A stretch of DNA of 63,112 bases from a virus: the IMG/VR virus record IMGVR_UViG_3300043446_002177, positions 1 to 63,112 of that record. One strand, written 5' to 3'. The notes beneath the pieces were generated by a model. It was not told where the DNA came from, did no database searches, and was given only the letters and a program-made list of their open reading frames with translations. The position numbers and the translations under genes are program-made. Below, piece after piece: positions 31,777-39,991 of the stretch (positions are counted from its first letter, which is position 1; each line of letters opens with the position of its first letter).

Positions 31777-32618
31777 TTAAGACCCATTGATTGACGAATT
31801 TTAGTTGCGCTAATATTGTGTGTAGCTTCGTCAAATGTTTCTTGTTCAATTTTGTAACCAACATCTCTACCATAGGTAATGTTTACAATGTTAGGTACAA
31901 CAATAATTTCGTATTGTCCTTGATATAATGTATCTAGGTCTCTACGAATAAAACTTTTTACTTGCTCGATAGCAAAAGGATTGCTACCGTTCCAACCTTG
32001 ACAATCGCGAATCATAATACACACTTGACCAGTCTTGGCAATAGCACGTTCAAATAAAGCACGATGTCCCTCATGCCATGGTTGCCAACGTCCTAGCATC
32101 TGTACAGTTTCTTTTTGCCAATCAAATTTTGGTCTGCGACGATCCTCAATAATATGTTCGCCTACAAACTCTACCCATTTTTCTGCATTTTGTTCAGTAA
32201 TTCTAAAATCATATAAATCTGGAGGAACAAATGCTTTGTTAGTATCTTCGTATCGGCCTGCATCAATAGTGTCCATCCAAATAGTCCAATCTGCTTTAAA
32301 ATTGTGGCGCATTTCTGGTAATGGGGCTACGAAATCACAGATAACATAATCTCCGTTGCAGCGTAATGAAAATTCAAACATTCTAAGGCTTTGACGAATT
32401 CTGCCTTCATTACTAAAATCCCAGTCGTTATACTTTCGACGAACATCGTCAGCATTGAACCAGTCTACCTTAGCACTCATATCTGGCGGCGCAACTTCAT
32501 AATTAGCCATTCTAGATGCACTCATTAAGGCATTTCTCTCAATCCAAGATTTTAGTCTTTCAGCAAAATAAGTTTTGCCGGATCCCGGCAACCCCATAAT
32601 AAGAATTCTTTTAGTCAT
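31773..32618 (-). CDS. Two-domain protein: APS-kinase-like P-loop plus nucleotidyltransferase
   Basis: 281 residues. The N-terminal domain has MGLPGSGKTYFAERL (Walker A) and VDWFNADDVRRKYNDWDFS, the layout of adenylylsulfate kinase, with CDFVAPLPEMR after it. The C-terminal domain is a cytidylyltransferase-like fold: GRWQPWHEGHRALF (HxGH) and ISATKIR (the ISxTxxR motif). This pairing could make PAPS from sulfate and ATP, or could act on another nucleotide; the second domain is not classical ATP sulfurylase. Position beside a sulfotransferase favours the sulfate reading. Confidence 0.7.
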   Translation of the reverse strand: MTKRILIMGLPGSGKTYFAERLKSWIERNALMSASRMANYEVAPPDMSAKVDWFNADDVRRKYNDWDFSNEGRIRQSLRMFEFSLRCNGDYVICDFVAPLPEMRHNFKADWTIWMDTIDAGRYEDTNKAFVPPDLYDFRITEQNAEKWVEFVGEHIIEDRRRPKFDWQKETVQMLGRWQPWHEGHRALFERAIAKTGQVCIMIRDCQGWNGSNPFAIEQVKSFIRRDLDTLYQGQYEIIVVPNIVNITYGRDVGYKIEQETFDEATHNISATKIRQSMGLK

Positions 32619-33123
32619 ATTTTGTTACCTCTATTCCTGATTTGGTTAAAAAATCAATACCGGCATTATCTCTATAATGTTCGCCGAAATAAACACGACG
32701 AATTCCAGATTGATATATTAATTTAGCACAATCTAGGCACGGACTATGTGTAATAAAGATGTCTGCACCTAATCCGCTGTTAGTTGACTTTGCTAATTTT
32801 GCAATGGCATTTGACTCAGCATGGAGGACTTCTGGTTTGGTTTTTAATCTGTACCTATATTCTTCTTCTGCTTCTTCGTTGTAATCTACATAGGGCCACT
32901 GTTCGTATATTTCTTCAGGATTTAGCCATCCACCTGCACCTTGATCCATCCAGTCTTTATCTTCGCAGTTGTTATCCCAGCCTGCAGGCATACCATTGTA
33001 GCCATAGCTGATAACTGTATCATCTTTGACAATTACAGCACCGACGTGTAACCGACGAGCATGACTAAGTTCTGCAGCTCTTTTAGCCCAGTCCATATAT
33101 AAATTGATATATTTTTGTTTCAT
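32611..33123 (-). CDS. dCMP deaminase
   Basis: Converts dCMP to dUMP for thymidylate synthesis. 170 residues with the zinc site HAESNAIAKLA (HAE) and SPCLDCAKLIYQ (PCxxC), and the N-terminal RRLHVGAVIVKDD. A 40-residue insert rich in acidic and aromatic residues lies between VISYGYNGMPAG and the zinc motif, as in other phage enzymes. It overlaps neighbours on both sides. Confidence 0.92.
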   Translation of the reverse strand: MKQKYINLYMDWAKRAAELSHARRLHVGAVIVKDDTVISYGYNGMPAGWDNNCEDKDWMDQGAGGWLNPEEIYEQWPYVDYNEEAEEEYRYRLKTKPEVLHAESNAIAKLAKSTNSGLGADIFITHSPCLDCAKLIYQSGIRRVYFGEHYRDNAGIDFLTKSGIEVTKYD

Positions 33124-33611
33124 TCTACAGATTCGCCCTGACTATTTACTTCAATCCATGTATAATCGCCCAGCCATTTGACACGACAAATATATTCATA
33201 TTCTACAGGTGCTCCGGTTGCCCAGTCGTTAGGGCCGTGGAGTGTTAGTCTAGTACAGTTTTTTCTGTTGTCGTAACAGAGCCAATATATTTTTCCGTGA
33301 TAAGTTTGAAAGTCGTATTTGGCCTGGTGTACCCAGTCTGTTATTTCCAGTCGACGTTTTATGCTGGCTGCTTGTTTTTGTAGCACAGCAACTAGTTCCA
33401 TAATGCGATTATATTCCTGTTGCCCGTGCATACGAGCAACATTGACCATTATGTCTTTTTGTTTTTCAACAGGTATTAGATCAAATTTAGGAGCACCGGC
33501 TTCAGTAGGATAGGGAGTAACGTTTCGATTAAAAAAGGGAATTACACTATCCCCTATACGAGCATCGAAACTGTCCTTACCTTTAGCTGAATTAGGTTTT
33601 TCTTCATCCAT
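33120..33611 (-). CDS. DUF2452-family protein
   Basis: 163 residues with the DUF2452 core: PKFDLIPVEKQKDIMVNVAR, then YNRIMELVAVLQKQAASIKR, then IYWLCYD and LGDYTWIEV. The family occurs in bacteria, eukaryotes and phages and has no known activity. It lies between gp44 and dCMP deaminase. The ATG overlaps the gp44 stop region. Confidence 0.7.
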   Translation of the reverse strand: MDEEKPNSAKGKDSFDARIGDSVIPFFNRNVTPYPTEAGAPKFDLIPVEKQKDIMVNVARMHGQQEYNRIMELVAVLQKQAASIKRRLEITDWVHQAKYDFQTYHGKIYWLCYDNRKNCTRLTLHGPNDWATGAPVEYEYICRVKWLGDYTWIEVNSQGESVE

Positions 33612-34524
33612 TAATATAACTTAGCCTGATCAATGTAGCGGCTAGATTAATCTCCGGATCCATAACTAGTGTATGATCAACTAGACCCTGTTTGATAATA
33701 AGGATAGCTTTTTCTTGCACTGCATCGTCACCAAATAGTGCAACATTGTCATACAACCAGCGATAGATATCTTCAATTTCTTCTGGGCGAACCTGTCCAC
33801 AGACCAGCTTACGTGCTTCACTAATCTTGCCTTTTTTAAACAACTCGACCATTTCAATTTTGTAATCCGATCCGCCGTCATCGGCCTTTTCGGGAGTTTG
33901 TAGCCGACCATCTAAACTGTTCATCTGCACAGTATTGATACACTTACGCAAATCTGGGTAAGTAGCTTTAACTAGCGTATCTAATGTATCAAGTTCAAAC
34001 TCAATGCCTTCTTCTACTAGAATAGTAGCTACTCGAGCAGTAAACTCTGTTTGATCAATTTTAGTAATATCAAAGCCTTGGCAACGGCTATGTATAGCAG
34101 GAATAATTTTGTTCTTATAATTACACGTTAAAATAAACCGTGCAGTTTGATGATACTCTTCCATAACACCACGCAGTGCTGCCTGCGCTTCTGGAGTCAA
34201 ATAGTCTGCTTCGTCTAACAATACAACTTTAAAATCACCAAACGGGATCATCTGTACAAAGTTAGTAATGCGTTTTTTAACTTCGTCAATACCTCGTTCT
34301 CGTGATGCATTGATTTCTAAGATGTCTAGTTCATTAACATCTAGCTCATTAAACAAAATTTTAGCCAGCGTAGTTTTACCAATACCTGCATTGCCACTAA
34401 ACAATAAATGAGGAATGCTTTTATTTTTAATCCAAGACTCTACCTGTTGACGCTGGTGCTCATCTTTGAATACATAGCCGTCAATTGTCTTAGGACGATA
34501 TTTTTCAACCCATAGTTCTTTCAT
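33604..34524 (-). CDS. 44: Clamp loader small subunit (T4 gp44-like)
   Basis: AAA+ ATPase that, with gp62, loads the gp45 clamp. 306 residues (T4 gp44 is 319). WVEKYRPKTIDGYVF at the start, Walker A FSGNAGIGKTTLA near residues 42-54, Walker B VVLLDEADYL, the arginine-finger-type SRCQGFD, and a sensor region KATYPDLRKCINTVQ are all present. No gp62 is recognised in the window. Confidence 0.95.
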   Translation of the reverse strand: MKELWVEKYRPKTIDGYVFKDEHQRQQVESWIKNKSIPHLLFSGNAGIGKTTLAKILFNELDVNELDILEINASRERGIDEVKKRITNFVQMIPFGDFKVVLLDEADYLTPEAQAALRGVMEEYHQTARFILTCNYKNKIIPAIHSRCQGFDITKIDQTEFTARVATILVEEGIEFELDTLDTLVKATYPDLRKCINTVQMNSLDGRLQTPEKADDGGSDYKIEMVELFKKGKISEARKLVCGQVRPEEIEDIYRWLYDNVALFGDDAVQEKAILIIKQGLVDHTLVMDPEINLAATLIRLSYING

Positions 34525-34751
34525 TGTGTCGCCTTAAAGTGTTCTTTAATTTTTTTAGTTATTTCTTCTGCTATACCAGCGGCACGATCTGCATCGTATG
34601 TAGTATAGATATGTTTATTATAGTTTACTGGGTCGGCGATAATTTTAAGAACATCGTCAATAATTAATTCAGCAAACTTTTCGTAATCGATTTGCTTAAC
34701 TGCATAATGGCTATAGCATTCCATTAGCATTACTTGTAATTTTTCATTCAT
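34521..34751 (-). CDS. Small acidic helical protein
   Basis: 76 residues, helical and soluble (EKFAELIIDDVLKIIADPV, then AAGIAEEITKKIKEHF). It overlaps gp44 by 4 bases and the 82-residue gene by 4 bases. Its position directly upstream of gp44 suggests a replication-linked role; it is too small and unlike gp62 to be called that. Unknown. Confidence 0.55.
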   Translation of the reverse strand: MNEKLQVMLMECYSHYAVKQIDYEKFAELIIDDVLKIIADPVNYNKHIYTTYDADRAAGIAEEITKKIKEHFKATQ

Positions 34752-34996
34752 ACTATTTCCTCTACTATTCCTAAGATTTCAGCTAGAATAAGCAACGCAC
34801 CGCAGACAACCAACGAGCCCATAATAAGGCTGGCCCCCGCCGCAATTCGTACAGCACTTTTGCAAACACTGACATAAAAATGTCCCTTGCTTGTATCTTT
34901 GGGTTGAATTTCTATCATAGGTTTATGGTGTGGACAACGTCCTTGTTGGTAGTCGCATAACGGACTATATTGTTTATGACAAAGTTGACATTTCAT
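34748..34996 (-). CDS. Cys-rich membrane protein, leaderless start
   Basis: 82 residues. The N-terminus has a zinc-ribbon-like set, MKCQLCHKQYSPLCDYQQG then RCPHHKP. The C-terminal third is a hydrophobic span of about 30 residues (ASLIMGSLVVCGALLILAEI). The ATG at 34994-34996 lies six bases after a perfect TATAAT, at the expected transcription start, so the mRNA has essentially no leader. It is the first gene of the gp44 run. Confidence 0.6.
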   Translation of the reverse strand: MKCQLCHKQYSPLCDYQQGRCPHHKPMIEIQPKDTSKGHFYVSVCKSAVRIAAGASLIMGSLVVCGALLILAEILGIVEEIV

Positions 34997-35002
34997 CTCT
35001 AC

Positions 35003-35039
35003 ATTATAGAGATTAAAAAAGGGTCTGTCAAGACCCTTT
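35003..35039 (-). promoter_or_regulatory. Terminator with embedded consensus promoter, upstream of the gp44 run
   Basis: On the minus strand a 9-bp stem (35018-35026 with 35031-35039) and T6 run terminate the MazG-like transcript. TTGACA (35026-35031) spans the loop, the T-run lies in the 17-base spacer, and TATAAT is at 35003-35008. The next ATG is six bases on. Same design as at 25434. Confidence 0.92.
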
Positions 35040-35042
35040 GGT

Positions 35043-35456
35043 TTAGAATGTACCTATATCCTGAGGGGGAGGAATATATCCATTTCCTTGTTCTGTAAAC
35101 GGTGCTAGATTTGGCGCGACCCACCCTAATGGTTTGAGGACTTTGCCGTCCTCACGTTTGCGAACCTTTCCAGTTTTGATATCAATTTTAGAAAAGTTAG
35201 TACGCATAACTTCTTTCCATGCACCTTCAGCATCGAAGCCGCCGCTGTGTATTGCACCAATAGTAACAACAAGAATATCAATTAGTGCATCAAGCTGTTC
35301 CACCCTGTCACCAGATGCTAGAGCTTGCTTAAACTCGTCATTATATTCTTCTTCAATAAGATTGCAATAAAGTTTATACTGTGTTGGGTTTAGCTCACCT
35401 ACGGTTTGATCGCAGGCTCGCATAAATTTTTCTTGATCGCGAAACGGATTTGTCAT
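35043..35456 (-). CDS. MazG-like nucleotide pyrophosphohydrolase
   Basis: 137 residues of the all-alpha NTP-pyrophosphatase group. The metal site is EEEYNDEFKQAL followed by EQLDALIDILVVTIGA (the ExxE...ExxD pattern). The C-terminal segment FSKIDIKTGKVRKREDGKVL is typical of the phage MazG-like form. It would cleave non-canonical or excess dNTPs, or alarmones as proposed for cyanophage MazG. It overlaps the gp31-like gene and ends at the terminator at 35039. Confidence 0.8.
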   Translation of the reverse strand: MTNPFRDQEKFMRACDQTVGELNPTQYKLYCNLIEEEYNDEFKQALASGDRVEQLDALIDILVVTIGAIHSGGFDAEGAWKEVMRTNFSKIDIKTGKVRKREDGKVLKPLGWVAPNLAPFTEQGNGYIPPPQDIGTF

Positions 35457-35797
35457 AGATTGTTAAAATAAATGTCTTCGGGTTTTTGGTCTGCTGTAAG
35501 TAAAACGTCGTTATTGTCAACTCTTCGAATGACAATTTCTTGTCCGTTATCTTCAATAGTCATGCCCCTAGTCCACCGACCATGATCAACATATATCCAG
35601 TCACCAACTTTGACATCTTTTTGTTCAGGCCCAATAGCCCATACACGGCCCCATCGGGGTTTAATGCCACTATCCTTGCCGTCTTGACTAGGTATGTATA
35701 ACCCTGACTTAGTTTTAACTTCATCGAATTCCATATCTGTAACTAAGATATGATCTCTAATAGCTTTAACTTGTCCTTTAACAACTCCAATTGACAT
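35453..35797 (-). CDS. 31: GroES-like co-chaperonin (T4 gp31-like)
   Basis: 114 residues. The GroES barrel is recognisable: VKAIRDHILVTDMEFDEVKT, LYIPSQDGKDSGIKPRWG (mobile-loop position), VWAIGPEQ and VGDWIYVDHGRW. In T4, gp31 replaces GroES so that GroEL can fold the major capsid protein. AAGGAG precedes the ATG. With ClpA and DnaJ it makes three host-proteostasis factors in the window. Confidence 0.8.
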   Translation of the reverse strand: MSIGVVKGQVKAIRDHILVTDMEFDEVKTKSGLYIPSQDGKDSGIKPRWGRVWAIGPEQKDVKVGDWIYVDHGRWTRGMTIEDNGQEIVIRRVDNNDVLLTADQKPEDIYFNNL

Positions 35798-35806
35798 TTT
35801 ATCTCC

Positions 35807-36022
35807 TTATTTCATGTCTGTTGCGTCTGTATGATATTCGGTGCTAGATTCTTCACGTTTACGAATAATTTTTCCGTTAGGGCCTAATTCGTCGCCTCGT
35901 GCGTTCATTCGTACATTACCCACTGCTAGAGTAGATTCATTTTTAATACGTAGCTGGTCCAGATCAATTTCTTTTCCGTTCATTGTTCTGTAGACTTTAC
36001 GTTGTGGTTCTTTCATGGCCAT
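35807..36022 (-). CDS. Conserved small T4-like phage protein
   Basis: 71 residues: VYRTMNGKEIDLDQLRIKNE, then AVGNVRMNARGDELGPNGKI and a charged end IRKREESS. It is a recurring short protein of T4-like cyanophages, disordered and basic/acidic mixed. AAGGAG precedes the ATG. Function unknown. Confidence 0.6.
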   Translation of the reverse strand: MAMKEPQRKVYRTMNGKEIDLDQLRIKNESTLAVGNVRMNARGDELGPNGKIIRKREESSTEYHTDATDMK

Positions 36023-36050
36023 AGTATTCTCCTTATGGATATAATAGTAC

Positions 36051-36551
36051 TTATCTTAGGAATTCTCTCCAGTCTAAATTATATTTTAAACTGTTAATTT
36101 TATGAATACCAATTAAGTATAGCACATAACTGGCTACTGAACTACCCCTGCCTACACCCCAAACGATACCGTTATTTCTAAGTGTATCTACAATATATTT
36201 TAGTGCAAACAGCAGTTCAAACATGCCTAATTTTACAAAAGCTTCTAATTCTTCGTCAACACGTTGTTTTTCTGCATCCGTTGTGCATTGATCATATAGC
36301 CAGGGTATAAGATTAAAATTTTTGTATTCTTCCGGTATAAACCAATTTGACTGATTAGCTTCGTCAAAAAATTCTAAATTTTCGTAAGAGTCAACCGACC
36401 TTGGAGAAATTTCGGCCTGTTTAAATAGTTTGTTAATATCTTCGCTAGGGTCTACAAAAATTTGACTAAGATATTCTGTCTGTCCTCGGTAAAACAGATT
36501 GAAAATATCTCGTTCTTGAAATATAGGATTACCAAATTGATCTGATCTCAT
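36051..36551 (-). CDS. DnaE-like (DNA polymerase III alpha) fragment protein
   Basis: 166 residues. The last 35, WGVGRGSSVASYVLYLIGI followed by LKYNLDWREFLR, match the palm-entry segment of bacterial DnaE (GPGRGSxxGSLVxYxLxIT...L.FERFL) and then stop. In DnaE the catalytic Asp residues come just after this point, so polymerase activity is not expected. The N-terminal part is helical and acidic. Its ATG lies six bases after a promoter -10 box. It may bind a host replication partner; it is probably a domain remnant put to new use. Confidence 0.65.
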   Translation of the reverse strand: MRSDQFGNPIFQERDIFNLFYRGQTEYLSQIFVDPSEDINKLFKQAEISPRSVDSYENLEFFDEANQSNWFIPEEYKNFNLIPWLYDQCTTDAEKQRVDEELEAFVKLGMFELLFALKYIVDTLRNNGIVWGVGRGSSVASYVLYLIGIHKINSLKYNLDWREFLR

Positions 36552-36557
36552 TCAACT

Positions 36558-36586
36558 ATTTTAGTTGACATTGATCAGTTTGTCAA
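36558..36586 (-). promoter_or_regulatory. Sigma70 promoter for the DnaE-like gene
   Basis: TTGACA (36581-36586), a 17-base spacer and TAAAAT (36558-36563) on the minus strand, then six bases to the ATG at 36551. The -35 box is inside the 3' end of the upstream gene. Confidence 0.8.
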
Positions 36587-36791
36587 GATCTTTATCTCTG
36601 TTTTGGTATTGTTGTTGCCACATCTTTGCTCGACGGGCTCTTAGTTCTTCATTGTACAGATCTAAGAACATGGTAATTTGATGTTGCACGCCAGGATTGC
36701 TTGCCTGCCAATATTTTCTATTCAATTCCTGTATGCGAGATTCAATTTCTGCATCTTTAAGTTTTGAAAAGTCTTCTGCTAGTGGATGCAT
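36561..36791 (-). CDS. Conserved small helical phage protein
   Basis: 76 residues: MHPLAEDFSKLKDAEIESRI, then IQELNRKYWQASNPGVQHQI and a Gln/Arg-rich helix. A known recurring hypothetical of T4-like cyanophages. No motif beyond the coiled-coil tendency. Its last codons hold the -35 box of the next gene's promoter. Confidence 0.6.
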   Translation of the reverse strand: MHPLAEDFSKLKDAEIESRIQELNRKYWQASNPGVQHQITMFLDLYNEELRARRAKMWQQQYQNRDKDLDKLINVN

Positions 36792-36800
36792 TGATTATCC

Positions 36801-37379
36801 TTACTGTGAAATTCCAGGTTGGAACGCACCAACTTTTCTTACATAAACAGTATTACCACCATTAATGGTCCAAGCTTCAATAACATAACGCTTGTCGGTA
36901 GCTGAGTCTAAACTTAAAAATCCAGTAAATGTTGAATCAACAATTACAACACCGCTAGTAGTTGCTAAGGTAATAGTTTTTGGAGTACCGTTATTAACAA
37001 TATCAACTCTAATTCTAGATTCAACACCGCTTGCAGGCCAGTTGCTAAATGTTAGAGTGTACGGGCTAACACCACCAGCTGTAACAGTTTGATAGTGTCC
37101 GTTTCTAATATCAATGAAAGTTGCGCCTGTTACTGTTCCTATTCCGTAAAAAGAATTATAAACATTACTAAACTCAGCATTTTCAATCATCTTACCGTTA
37201 AAATTATTGTCGTCGTTTAGTTTAGCAGTATTAGTTTGTAAATTGCTTATTTCACTGGCAGCAGTAGTCAATCCTAGTTTAATATAACTAAAATTGTCTC
37301 TAAATCCCTGGCTGTTATTGTCTTTACCTGCAATCGGGTAAGTTTCATCTATATTAGTGTAGTTAATTGCACTGGTCAT
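36801..37379 (-). CDS. Tail-fibre-type structural protein
   Basis: 192 residues. The N-terminal 45 (INYTNIDETYPIAGKDNNSQ, then GFRDNFSYIKLGL) is a variant of the attachment module that also begins the proteins at 41016, 47178 and 47591. The rest is beta-rich (GHYQTVTAGGVSPYTLTF). No enzyme motif. It lies in a run of adhesin genes and overlaps the 870-residue gene by 4 bases. Confidence 0.65.
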   Translation of the reverse strand: MTSAINYTNIDETYPIAGKDNNSQGFRDNFSYIKLGLTTAASEISNLQTNTAKLNDDNNFNGKMIENAEFSNVYNSFYGIGTVTGATFIDIRNGHYQTVTAGGVSPYTLTFSNWPASGVESRIRVDIVNNGTPKTITLATTSGVVIVDSTFTGFLSLDSATDKRYVIEAWTINGGNTVYVRKVGAFQPGISQ

Positions 37380-39988
37380 GTTACAGTAGTCCTATCGTTT
37401 TTAAACACTAGATATTTATCCGCTGTATAACCCTCTACAGAATCTATTATGTAGCGGTCTATCACATAGTCAATTTGTTTAAAATCAAACGCTTTATTTT
37501 TAATGTTTAGTAAAATATCGTCTGCTGTTCCTGGTTTACAAAAGCATAATGGAATTGCAGGTATAAAATCTAATTCTTGAACTTCGCCGTCTTGAATAGA
37601 TCTCATCCATAAAGGCAAATAGTGCCTATCTCTTAAACCTAAAGATTTAATTCTTTTACGCCATAAAGATATACTGTTGGGAAATTTATATACATTATAA
37701 GGATCTCCGGCAAAAACATCAGATCTATCAATAGAAACATCTAACGGGTTAGATGGTCCCCAATATTGGGTGTCTAGATTAAACGGACCATTATAATACG
37801 ATTCATCTTGGTCAACAGTAATTGGGGTAATACTGTCTGTGTTTCCAGTTTTGATAACTAAAGGCAAATAATTTTTATTGTGTTCTAAAGGATCTATAAC
37901 ATCGATGTAAATAACTTCGTATACAATTGTGTTAGTTCCGGGTATTTTAGCTTTGGCTTTTTTTACATCCCCTAAAGTAAATTTTTTCTTAGCATGATTA
38001 AGACCAATAGCACTGGCAACTTTAGAAGCTGACTGAGTTTCAATACCGCCAAACACTAACATTTTTAATTCTGTTTGCATACCAAAATTTGGATCTTCTG
38101 GTCTGTATACTGAAGTGATTGGAAATATTGTAGCATCTGTAATAAATCCTCTAAATAAATCTCTTTGGCTTTGTTTTAAGAAAGGTTTTACAGATAAGTT
38201 ACTATATAATTTATCGTTTGGTGTGCTAATATAAATTGTAAAATCTCTAGTTACCGCACTATACCCGGCAACATCTCTAGCTTCTACAGTAAATGTGTAA
38301 GAACGATCGATGGTAGTATCACTATCATCTAATATTAAATCGCTTTGGTCAAACGTAATCAAACCAGATCCCGGTGTATCTCCAAATTGATTTACTTTAC
38401 CAATTATTTCTCCGTCTAGGTTTAATGTAAGACCTGGAGGTAATTGACCTTCAGTTATGACATAAATTAATAATGAGTTAGTAAGAGTACTAGTTGCACT
38501 AACAGATAAGCTGCTAATTAAATTAGCTTCAATAAATCCTAAGTTACTATCAGTATTCCAGGTGATAATACTGTCTAAATCCCCAATGATATCAACAGTA
38601 AATGTACGTCTAGACCTAGCAGTTTCTTGTGTATCACTAAATCTTAAAGCACTGATTGTAAATTCGTAATTGAGTGTAATAGCAGGTTGGTAAGGAACTA
38701 CCCCAAACACTTCAGCAGTTCCTTGATCAAATGACATTCCAGTTGGTATAATACTATCTGTACCAAGATCGATATAAGTTTTGTTAGGAATACCAATTAA
38801 CAAATTAGGTGTAATAGTTAGTACATACTCGGTGCTGGTTACAGTTTGAACACTAACAATTTTGTAAACTTGTTCAGTAGCATTAGCTACATAATTTTGC
38901 AGACAAATTTTATGTCCTACAGTTGGCGCAGCACTTGCTGATTTAATTCTTATTTTGTTTCGGCCAATCTTATTCTCGGTTGTTAACGTTGTGTTAGCAA
39001 TACCGGATGTTTTAGGATTTACTAAGTCTAAATTGTAAACAATAGGCCCTAGCTCTAACCCGTCGTATGTATCTAATTTAAAAGTTTGATAATTGTTTGC
39101 CCGACGCACACCTAGGTTTTGAGGAGTTGTCCAGATAGGAGCGCGAACATACGTAGTATCTGCTGTAAACACAGTATTGCCTGCGCCAGCCGACAATGCT
39201 ATAGTATCTGTTCTAAAGAAGTCATCACCGACTACATAGATCTTAAATGTTCGAGATACTTCAGTATCACCATCAGTTACTATTACACGAAACTCGTAGT
39301 AACGATTTAATTTTTTTGGCAACTTTGATGGTATGCTATAGTCAAAAGTTACAGTATCAAATACATAGCTATCATATCCGTTAGTTGATCGGTAACCAAA
39401 ATCGTAGGCAATCTTATCGTATGTAGTGGTATCAAAACTACCATCGCCTACAGTTTCAGGAATAGCTAATGCAGGTTGTATCCATCCAACAATTCGACCA
39501 GTGTCTGTAAGAATTAAACCCGGAGGTAATGTTCCTCCGTTTTTAGGTATAAAAAATTTAAGTGTTTGTCCAGCAGCAGTGTCAAAGTCGATAGCACTTA
39601 GTTGAAAATCAATATAACTGTTATCTAATACATAATACTGATTTGGATTATAGACATCTAAGTCTCCAGAAGGTGTTTGCCACTGTGGCGGATCTGATCC
39701 TTCTACATTAATAAAAAATGTGCGATCTGCTATTTGATTAGCGTATTTTGCTCGAATTACAAATTCAAAAGTTGTAGGTCTTGGGACTTCGTATGCACTA
39801 CCTGTGATTTTATCTTCATTTAAATTTAAACCAGGAGGAAGTCGGCCAGATATAACTGTAAAACTTAAACTTGTGCTGTCATTAAAATTATTTTCATAAC
39901 TAACTGGTAAAGATAGGTTTACTCGAGACCTTTCTTGTATGGTCCCAAATGAATAGCCTGACTGTTCGCTCCAGATATTTAAAGCCAT
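37376..39988 (-). CDS. Ig/cadherin-like repeat structural protein
   Basis: 870 residues. At least four putative Ig-like (He_PIG type) domains are visible by the repeated signature LPPGLxL...G.I.G: SGRLPPGLNLNEDKITGSAY, NGGTLPPGLILTDTGRIVG, and EGQLPPGLTLNLDGEIIG, with FRIxVxDGD/RxFTxxI strands between. The C-terminal 230 residues differ and contain acidic loops. Such repeats are common on phage tails and baseplates and bind surface sugars. No signal peptide. Confidence 0.75.
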   Translation of the reverse strand: MALNIWSEQSGYSFGTIQERSRVNLSLPVSYENNFNDSTSLSFTVISGRLPPGLNLNEDKITGSAYEVPRPTTFEFVIRAKYANQIADRTFFINVEGSDPPQWQTPSGDLDVYNPNQYYVLDNSYIDFQLSAIDFDTAAGQTLKFFIPKNGGTLPPGLILTDTGRIVGWIQPALAIPETVGDGSFDTTTYDKIAYDFGYRSTNGYDSYVFDTVTFDYSIPSKLPKKLNRYYEFRVIVTDGDTEVSRTFKIYVVGDDFFRTDTIALSAGAGNTVFTADTTYVRAPIWTTPQNLGVRRANNYQTFKLDTYDGLELGPIVYNLDLVNPKTSGIANTTLTTENKIGRNKIRIKSASAAPTVGHKICLQNYVANATEQVYKIVSVQTVTSTEYVLTITPNLLIGIPNKTYIDLGTDSIIPTGMSFDQGTAEVFGVVPYQPAITLNYEFTISALRFSDTQETARSRRTFTVDIIGDLDSIITWNTDSNLGFIEANLISSLSVSATSTLTNSLLIYVITEGQLPPGLTLNLDGEIIGKVNQFGDTPGSGLITFDQSDLILDDSDTTIDRSYTFTVEARDVAGYSAVTRDFTIYISTPNDKLYSNLSVKPFLKQSQRDLFRGFITDATIFPITSVYRPEDPNFGMQTELKMLVFGGIETQSASKVASAIGLNHAKKKFTLGDVKKAKAKIPGTNTIVYEVIYIDVIDPLEHNKNYLPLVIKTGNTDSITPITVDQDESYYNGPFNLDTQYWGPSNPLDVSIDRSDVFAGDPYNVYKFPNSISLWRKRIKSLGLRDRHYLPLWMRSIQDGEVQELDFIPAIPLCFCKPGTADDILLNIKNKAFDFKQIDYVIDRYIIDSVEGYTADKYLVFKNDRTTVT

Positions 39989-39991
39989 ATG

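Noticed and set aside
34521-34751. gp62 (clamp loader partner of gp44)
   Set aside because: Right place, but only 76 residues and no similarity to gp62 that I can recognise.
35134-35370. Rightward open frame across the MazG-like gene
   Set aside because: It is the antisense of a gene with a clear family match, terminator and overlap structure; no ribosome site or promoter precedes it.
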